Shown here: positions 58,251 through 64,000 of the stretch, piece after piece | How the letters are laid out: each line of letters begins with the position of its first letter | How positions within the stretch are numbered: position 1 is the first letter of the stretch | From: Diphasiastrum complanatum | Taxonomy: Eukaryota; Streptophyta; Lycopodiopsida; Lycopodiales; Lycopodiaceae | Direction of reading: 5' to 3' | Length of the DNA: 64,000 nt | Assembly (NCBI GenBank): GCA_029204225.1 | Contig: CM055107.1 | Coordinates: 2,883,923-2,947,922, forward strand | Program-made: the position numbers and the translations under genes | The notes under the pieces: model-generated | The model's database searches: none | What the model saw: the letters and a program-made list of their open reading frames with translations, nothing else | What the model was told of the DNA's origin: nothing

Positions 58251-60856
58251 ATCCTTCCCTCCTCTGGCAAGTCATCAGTCCTCGATGACAAACTCTGGGT
58301 AAGAGTTCTGCAACGCCTATCGCGTCCCCCAGGTAGCATTTGACAACGGATGCCCTTTCCAAGTTACTAGATACTCTTGAAGGAGACGATTCCGCAATCG
58401 TCGCTCCCTTCAATCTAGGATTCTTTCTGGCCCATAACCTGTGGTGTCTTTCTCCTCTAGAGACACTAAACCTTCCACCAGGCTATCGCCATCGTGCAAA
58501 CATTTCTTTAGTTTGTTAACATGGAATACTGGATGCACCTTGCATCCTACAAGTAGCTGTAGCTTATAAGCTACTTGGCTCACCTTCTTAATAATCAACC
58601 ATGGCCCACAATACCTAGGAGATAACTTGGCGCACTTTCCTGTGCGTAGCACCTTTGACTTCGAAGGGACTAGTAAATACACCCAATTTCCATTCTCAAA
58701 TTCCCGATAGGTACGGTTCTCACGAGCATAACTCTCTGCCCTAGCTACAGGTTTGGACAAGTTATCTCGTGCCAACTCTAGCTTCTGCTGCATCTACGCC
58801 AAAAACTCTACAGCACTAGGTACCCTATGCGGAATCCCTATGATTGCAGGACTCAGTGGCCTGAAACCATAATTGAGTTCAAATGGACTCAATCCAGTGG
58901 ACGCATGTCTCTAATCATTGTACGCAAACTCCAATAGCGGTAAATGCTTTACCCAGTCTGTTTGCGTACTACTCACATATGCCCTAAGCATATCTTCCAA
59001 GATCTGATTCACTCGCTCTGTCTGACCATCCGTCTGAGGATGCTCATAGCTACTCATCCGCAACTGTGTTCCCAGCTTGGCGAACACCTCAATCCAGAAA
59101 TTTCCCGTAAACTTGGGATCCCTGTCAGAAACTATGGACTTCGGAAGACCATGTAACCTGACAATATTCTGAATAAACAACTCAGCCACTTGCGGAGCTG
59201 TGACCTTCTTGGTCGTTGCGATGAAATGAGCCATCTTGGAAAACCTGTCTCCCACTACTATAACGGAATTGAATCCATTCTTGGTCTTGGGTAGCCCAAC
59301 AAATCAATCCATAGAGATGCTTTCCCACCTTCCTGTAGGTATCTCAAGTGGATGTAGCAAGCCCGGAGGACTTACTCTCTCAGCCTTGTTCACCTGACAA
59401 GCCGTGCAATGCTGGACACACTCTCTTACATCCCGCTGCAATCGTGGCCAGAAATAATGCCTTCTTAAAAGCTCACTAGTCTTATCAATACCAGGGTGCC
59501 CTGCGCAGGGACTAACATGGCATTCATGAAGTATCTTACGATGAAGATTCTTCACGTCTGGAACGAATACTTTTCCGTTTTCTCAACTACATACCTTCCT
59601 TCACGGTGTATGTCAAATAAGTACTAGTGTGTTCCTCTACGGAAGCGACAGGCGAGGCTGACTCTTCTGCTTGGTCGACTAACTTGCATGCATAGGCTGC
59701 ACACACTGACAATGTGGGTCCTTTTTGCTGGGCCCTCTTGATCTCCTCCATGAGATCACTGTCAACTACAGGCAAGGCTCATCTGATGCAGTACCAACAA
59801 TAGTGCATCAGCGACCACATTTTCCTTCCCTCTTCGGAAGTGAATTTCCAAATGAAATTCCTGCATCAGCTCGGCCCACCGAACTTGGCGGCCTTACAAA
59901 TCTGGCAGAGTGCAAAATACTTTAAAGTATAATGATCTGTGTACACATAAAACTCGACACCGTATAAATAATGTCTCCACACCTTGAGCGCATATACTCA
60001 CATACAGCTCTTGCTCCTGTGCGGGTATACCATCTTGGCTCAACACTGCACCTACAGCAATGCCACTTGCATCTGTTTCTAGGTCAAACGGTTTCTGGGT
60101 ATCAACAAACTTGAGAACTGGAGCTGTGGCCAACGCCTCCATCAAGTTCTCAAACCTGTGTTGAGCTTCAGCAACCCACCGATCTACAGTGCTGTTTTTC
60201 CGTAATTGGTCCATCAAAGGAGCAGCTACCTTGGAATAGTTCCTAACGAACTGCCAGTAGAACTTGCAAAAACTTAAGAAAGATTGCAATTGGCGTACAT
60301 CGGCAGGCCTCGGCCACTTCTTAACCACAGCCACCTTGGCTGGGTCAACCGAAACACCCTCAACAGTCACTACGTGACCCAAATACTCGACACGAGTCTT
60401 ACACAACTCTGTCTTCTCAGCATTGGCATACAAGACAGAAGCTTGTAACTTGCCCAATACGGTCTTGAGATGAACCTCATGCTCCTCGACCGCTTTACTA
60501 AAAACCAATATATCGTCAATAAAATTGACGACAAACTTGCCCATATAGTCTCGCAAGACATCGTTCATGAGTATCATGAACATGGCTGGGGCATTGGTTA
60601 ACCCAAATGGCATAACCAAAAATTCATAATGACCGAAACGGGTTCGGAAGGCCGTCTTTTGGACGTCTTCATCTCGAATCCGTATTTGATGGTATCCACT
60701 TTTGAGATCTATCTTACTGAAAATGGTTGCACCTTGCAACGCATCCAGTAGATCATCAATCCTGGGCATCGGATACCTGTGTTTTACAGTGATCTTATTC
60801 AATCCCCTATAATCTACACACATCCGGAAACTACCATCCTTTTTCTTAACCAAGGT
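58251..60856 (-). pseudogene. Ty3/gypsy chromovirus-like pol, interrupted by a hAT insertion
   Basis: From right to left: reverse transcriptase (DGSFRMCVDYRGLNK near 60820, catalytic NFIDDILVFS near 60500), RNase H (FDLETDASGIAVGAVLSQDG, about 60050), integrase zinc region (HVSPCAGHPGIDKTSELLRR and CTACQVNKAE, 59304-59555), integrase core (HPQTDGQTERVNQILEDML, 58911-59255), C-terminal part (KLSPRYCGPWLIIKKVSQVA, VHPVFHVNKLKK, 58410-58793) and a chromodomain-like end with a stop (LLQEYLVTWKGHPLSNATW, about 58300-58390). Frameshifts and stops separate the modules. The reverse transcriptase reading frame passes into the hAT terminus at 60857, so the rest of the element should continue beyond the right window edge. 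Confidence 0.88.
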
Positions 60857-60932
60857 TGCATCGAATCGCGGTTCGAACCGCCTTTTACGGTTCGAACCAT
60901 CGAATCGTTCGGACCCGGTTCGAACCGTTCGA

Positions 60933-60944
60933 ATAGAGAGAGAG

Positions 60945-60990
<46 letters not shown>

Positions 60991-61087
60991 TGCACTCAGG
61001 AGTCAGCACTTTGTGTCCACTGTGCATTTGCCATTCAGATTGTGTGTGTGTGTGTGTGTGTTCAGTGTTGTGTGTGTGTGTGTGTGT

Positions 61088-61153
<66 letters not shown>

Positions 61154-61521
61154 AAAAATGGTGTGATTTTGTGTGTATGTGTGTGTGAGTGATTGTGTGA
61201 TATTGTGTGTGTGCACTGTGTGTGTCCACTGTCTTTTGATGTGTACAGTGTGTGTGAGTGAATCAGTGAGTGTGTGTGAGAGAGAGAGTGTGTGTGTGTG
61301 ATATTATGATATTGTGTGTGTGTGTGTGTGTGTGTAGCTACTTAGTTAGAAGTTAGAAGTTAGAACTTAGAAGTTAGGAGTTAGTGACTAGTCTGAGTTA
61401 GTAGTTACTAGTTAGTACTAAGTAGTTACTAGTTAGTACTAAGTAGTTACTAGTAACTAGATAGTGGAGTCTAGTTAGAACTTACAACTTAGAAGTTAGA
61501 ACTTAGAGAGATCTGTAGACT

Positions 61522-61598
<77 letters not shown>

Positions 61599-61600
61599 GG
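60933..61600. repeat. Cluster of GA/GT microsatellites and TAGTTAC/TTAGAAG repeats
   Basis: (GA)n at 60933-60983, (GT)n and (GA)n between 61041 and 61155, (GT)n near 61310-61335 and at 61525-61577, followed by (GA)n to 61598. Between 61340 and 61505 lie short repeats of AGTTAGAACTTAGAAG and TAGTTACTAGTTAGTACTA. They lie in the 5' leader of the hAT 4 transposase. Confidence 0.95.
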
Positions 61601-61606
61601 GTCACC

Positions 61607-64000
61607 ATGCCGAGGGATAGGGATCCCTTGTGGGATCACGTCACCATCGCTGCGGCCTAGGGCACATCGGGCAAGAAGAGATGGACTTGCAGATACTGTC
61701 ACCAGTCTTACACTGGAGGGCCCACACGCATCAGGGCACATTTGTTACGTTTGAGGGGGTACGAGATTGCCGCTTGCATGCATGCTCCTGACACGCTACT
61801 CACTCTTGTCACATTGGAGGAGGTTGGCCCTTCGAGGATGGGGCCCAGACCGAGAGGTAAACATTCAACTCTAAGACTCTTACACTTCAAAGTTCAAAGT
61901 TCGAATGTTGATCAAGTTTTAAGTTTTAACTTTTAGCTCACATGATACATCAAGTTTGAAGTTTCAATTTCATTGATCACCTGATTTCTAAATTGTATTG
62001 TAATTTCAAATTTGTCTTTTTTGGCAGATCGAGATGCAGTCACGGCGACACAGCCAGAGGCCACCACATCACGCCCCCCAGTTGCCATTCGCTCACCCCT
62101 CGCTTCCCAAGGCCCAGAGGACAGAGCTGCAGATGAGGCAGGGCCTAGTACCCGGCCTGACCAGCCTTCTGGTGCAGGATCTTCGACACCACCTCCAGCC
62201 ATGACCATACCGGCACCACATCATCCACCTGAGAGAGGAAGAGGTAGACGGGGCCGGGGGCCGCACTACACAGATGGGGGGTAGGGAGTACTATGTGTCC
62301 AGCTTCGCTCCCAGAGCCATGGCAGAGGCAGAGGTTGTCGTTCGACAATTGTTCTACACCTGCGATCTGCCATTTCATTTGGCTAGGACCCCGGCATGGA
62401 GGAGGGCGATGAGTGCGGTGAGTGCGATTGGGCAGGTGTGGCAGGGGCCATCTTGCGAGCACCTGAGGACGAAGGGGCTTCTTGATGAGCGGGCTTCTGT
62501 TGACCAGAAGCTAGAGCCTCTCAGGAAGGCATGGGCCCAGTACGTACTACTTGCTTTTAACTTTATGTACTCTAAACTTTGAAGACTTTATGATCATTGT
62601 TAAAACTTAAATTGCAGGCGTTAATTGTAAATTACTTGTTAATTGCAATTTGCAAGCTGCAGCTAGCTATTTATGTTTAATCATGAATATTCAAATGATC
62701 ATTTATCATTGGAATTTGCCATGAAATTTGAATTGCAATTTACAATTTAAGATCTATCTTGATTCCTCTCGGATGATGGATCTATCATGAATCATGATTC
62801 ATCTTGTTTTGTCACCTGTAAGTGAGTCGTGAGTCGTGACCACGGTCCACTGACTTGTCACTTGTCACCTGTGAACTTTCAACTAGGTATGGTTGCACCA
62901 TCATATCTGATGGTTGGAGCGATACGAGGAGGCGCCACATATTGAATATCCTGGTGTCTTCGTGCATGGGGACGATGTTTCTCAGATCCATTGACACCTC
63001 TGGGGAGGCAGTCACGGGCGAGTACATGTTCTCACATATTCGAGCTGATATTGAGGAGGTCGGACCACAGCACATTGTACAGGTATATATATTATACTTA
63101 TTACAATTTACGGTTTACGGTTTACCTATAATGTTAAAACTTAAATGGTATTAGGTTACAGGTAATTACTAATTTGTAAATGTCAATGTTGAATGTTCAT
63201 TGTTCAATGGTGATTTCGGATTGATTAACAGTGGAATCTGGATTATGGTTCACTAAAGTCTAAGCAGTTGCCACTGCGCACTTGAGTCTTGAATTCGAAA
63301 TTCCAAACTCATGCACATTGCACATTGCATTGTATGGTTGTGCAGGTGGTCACAGATAATGCGTCAAACTGCGTCTCCATGGGTAGGCTCGTTAATGAGA
63401 CCTACCCCCACATCTTTTGGACACCTTGTGCTGCACATTGCCTGGACTTGTTGGTCGAGGATGTGGCCAAGATTCCATGGATTGCAGAGGTGGTGCGTAC
63501 TGCACGGTTCTTGGTGAGATTTGTCACCAAGAAGCCTAGGGTCCTAGCCATGTTCAGGAGACAGTCCACCTTGGATGTCTTGAGACCCGCCCCCACCAGG
63601 TATGCAAGTTGCAACTCAAATTTGATTCTTGAATGCGCTTCTGTAGATTGTTGGAACTTGGTAAGTATTTACTATATACTGTTTAGTTAGTAGTGGTAAA
63701 TATTTCATGCAATGATGCACATTGCATGTGCCATGTATTGTCTTGACTCTTGACTCTTGTCAGAAGTTAGAACTTAGAATTTGTCACTTGTGCAATGTGT
63801 CCTATGCAGGTTTGCATTTATGTTCCTGGTCCTGGAACGACTGCTGAAAGTTCATCAGGGCTTGAGGCAGATGGTTGTTGTTGTTGACTGTGCGCAGTGG
63901 GGGCCGTCACAGGAGCCCAAGAGTAAGAGATTCGAGCGGACCATTATGCATTCACCATTTTGGGATGAGGCTCGATCCATTGTGGTGGGCCTACATCCCA
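61607..64000 (+). pseudogene. hAT transposase gene, five exons, one stop and one frameshift
   Basis: Exon 1 (61607-61856): MPRDRDPLWDHVTIAAA, an in-frame TAG at 61658, then a BED finger (CRYCHQSYTGG, RIRAHLLRLRGYEIAAC). Exon 2 (62028-62539): a Pro-rich linker with a frameshift near 62275 (run of G), then REYYVSSFAPRAMAEAE. Exon 3 (62887-63082): YGCTIISDGWSDTRRR. Exon 4 (63346-63599): VVTDNASNCVSMGRL, HIFWTPCAAHCLDLL. Exon 5 starts at 63810 and is cut by the window edge. All junctions are GT-AG. The two catalytic Asp positions (SDGWSD, TDN) are kept. If the stop or the G-run is an assembly error or is bypassed, the gene could be nearly intact. Confidence 0.85.

Larger units (their letters stand above)
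60857..64000 (+). mobile_element. hAT element 4 (GGTTCGAACC-word ends), right end outside the window
   Basis: It begins at CATCGAATCGCGGTTCGAACC, inserted in a gypsy reverse transcriptase gene. The predicted 8-bp target is CAAGGTTG (60849-60856). The left array (60865-60940) consists of GGTTCGAACC words and runs into (AG)n and long GT/GA microsatellites (60933-61600). A five-exon transposase gene follows. Confidence 0.78.

Overview
Nuclear DNA of a plant, most likely an angiosperm with a TE-rich genome. The evidence is Ty1/copia elements primed by initiator-Met tRNA (TGGTATCAGAGC sites), Ty3/gypsy chromovirus-type elements with chromodomain-like pol ends, several hAT DNA transposons, long TC/AC/AG microsatellites, and two intron-containing genes with plant-like relatives. 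No bacterial features, CRISPR array, tRNA or rRNA were seen. Most of the window is transposon in various stages of decay.

Layout. 120-858: small hAT-like element carrying a duplicated coding-like fragment. 1092-16122: a nest. An element whose ends are built of GGTGCC words (1100-16114, TSD TGCTGGTG) has had its internal AT-rich tract invaded by two GGTACC-word hAT elements (1301-7380 and 7405-13939, opposite orientation, 24 bp apart) and by a GGACGC-word element (13952-16014). 16612-19152: a CCCH/KH/CCCH RNA-binding protein gene (host). 22.4-23.1 kb: microsatellites. 23.6-30.3 kb: scrambled copia fragments plus three unrecognised coding-like segments. 31.8-32.8 kb: a dead hAT gene. 34-39.3 kb: little except isolated word arrays. 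39.9-42.8 kb: partial copia elements with an unusual repeat array. 43.5-48.2 kb: gypsy and copia fragments. 48.9-50.2 kb: exons of a NAT9-like acetyltransferase gene (host). 51-53.2 kb: very decayed gypsy. 56.1-57.8 kb: third CATAG-type hAT. 57.8-60.86 kb: gypsy element split by a fourth hAT (60.86 kb to the window end).

The theme of the window is a group of hAT transposons whose ends are clusters of one short, usually palindromic, iterated word, with a different word in each subfamily (GGTACC, GGTGCC, GGACGCGTCC, GGTTCGAACC, GTTTCGAAAC, GGTTCC/GGAACC and others). The two best copies (GGTACC type) encode a transposase with an N-terminal BED finger, a hAT core and an unusual Pro-rich C-terminal tail carrying AT-hooks. 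They also carry a second, convergent small gene conserved in both copies. Their insertion into (AT)n DNA fits the AT-hook tail. All transposase copies seen here are broken by stops or frameshifts.

Introns, exon joins and products were read by eye. Nothing was checked against a database.
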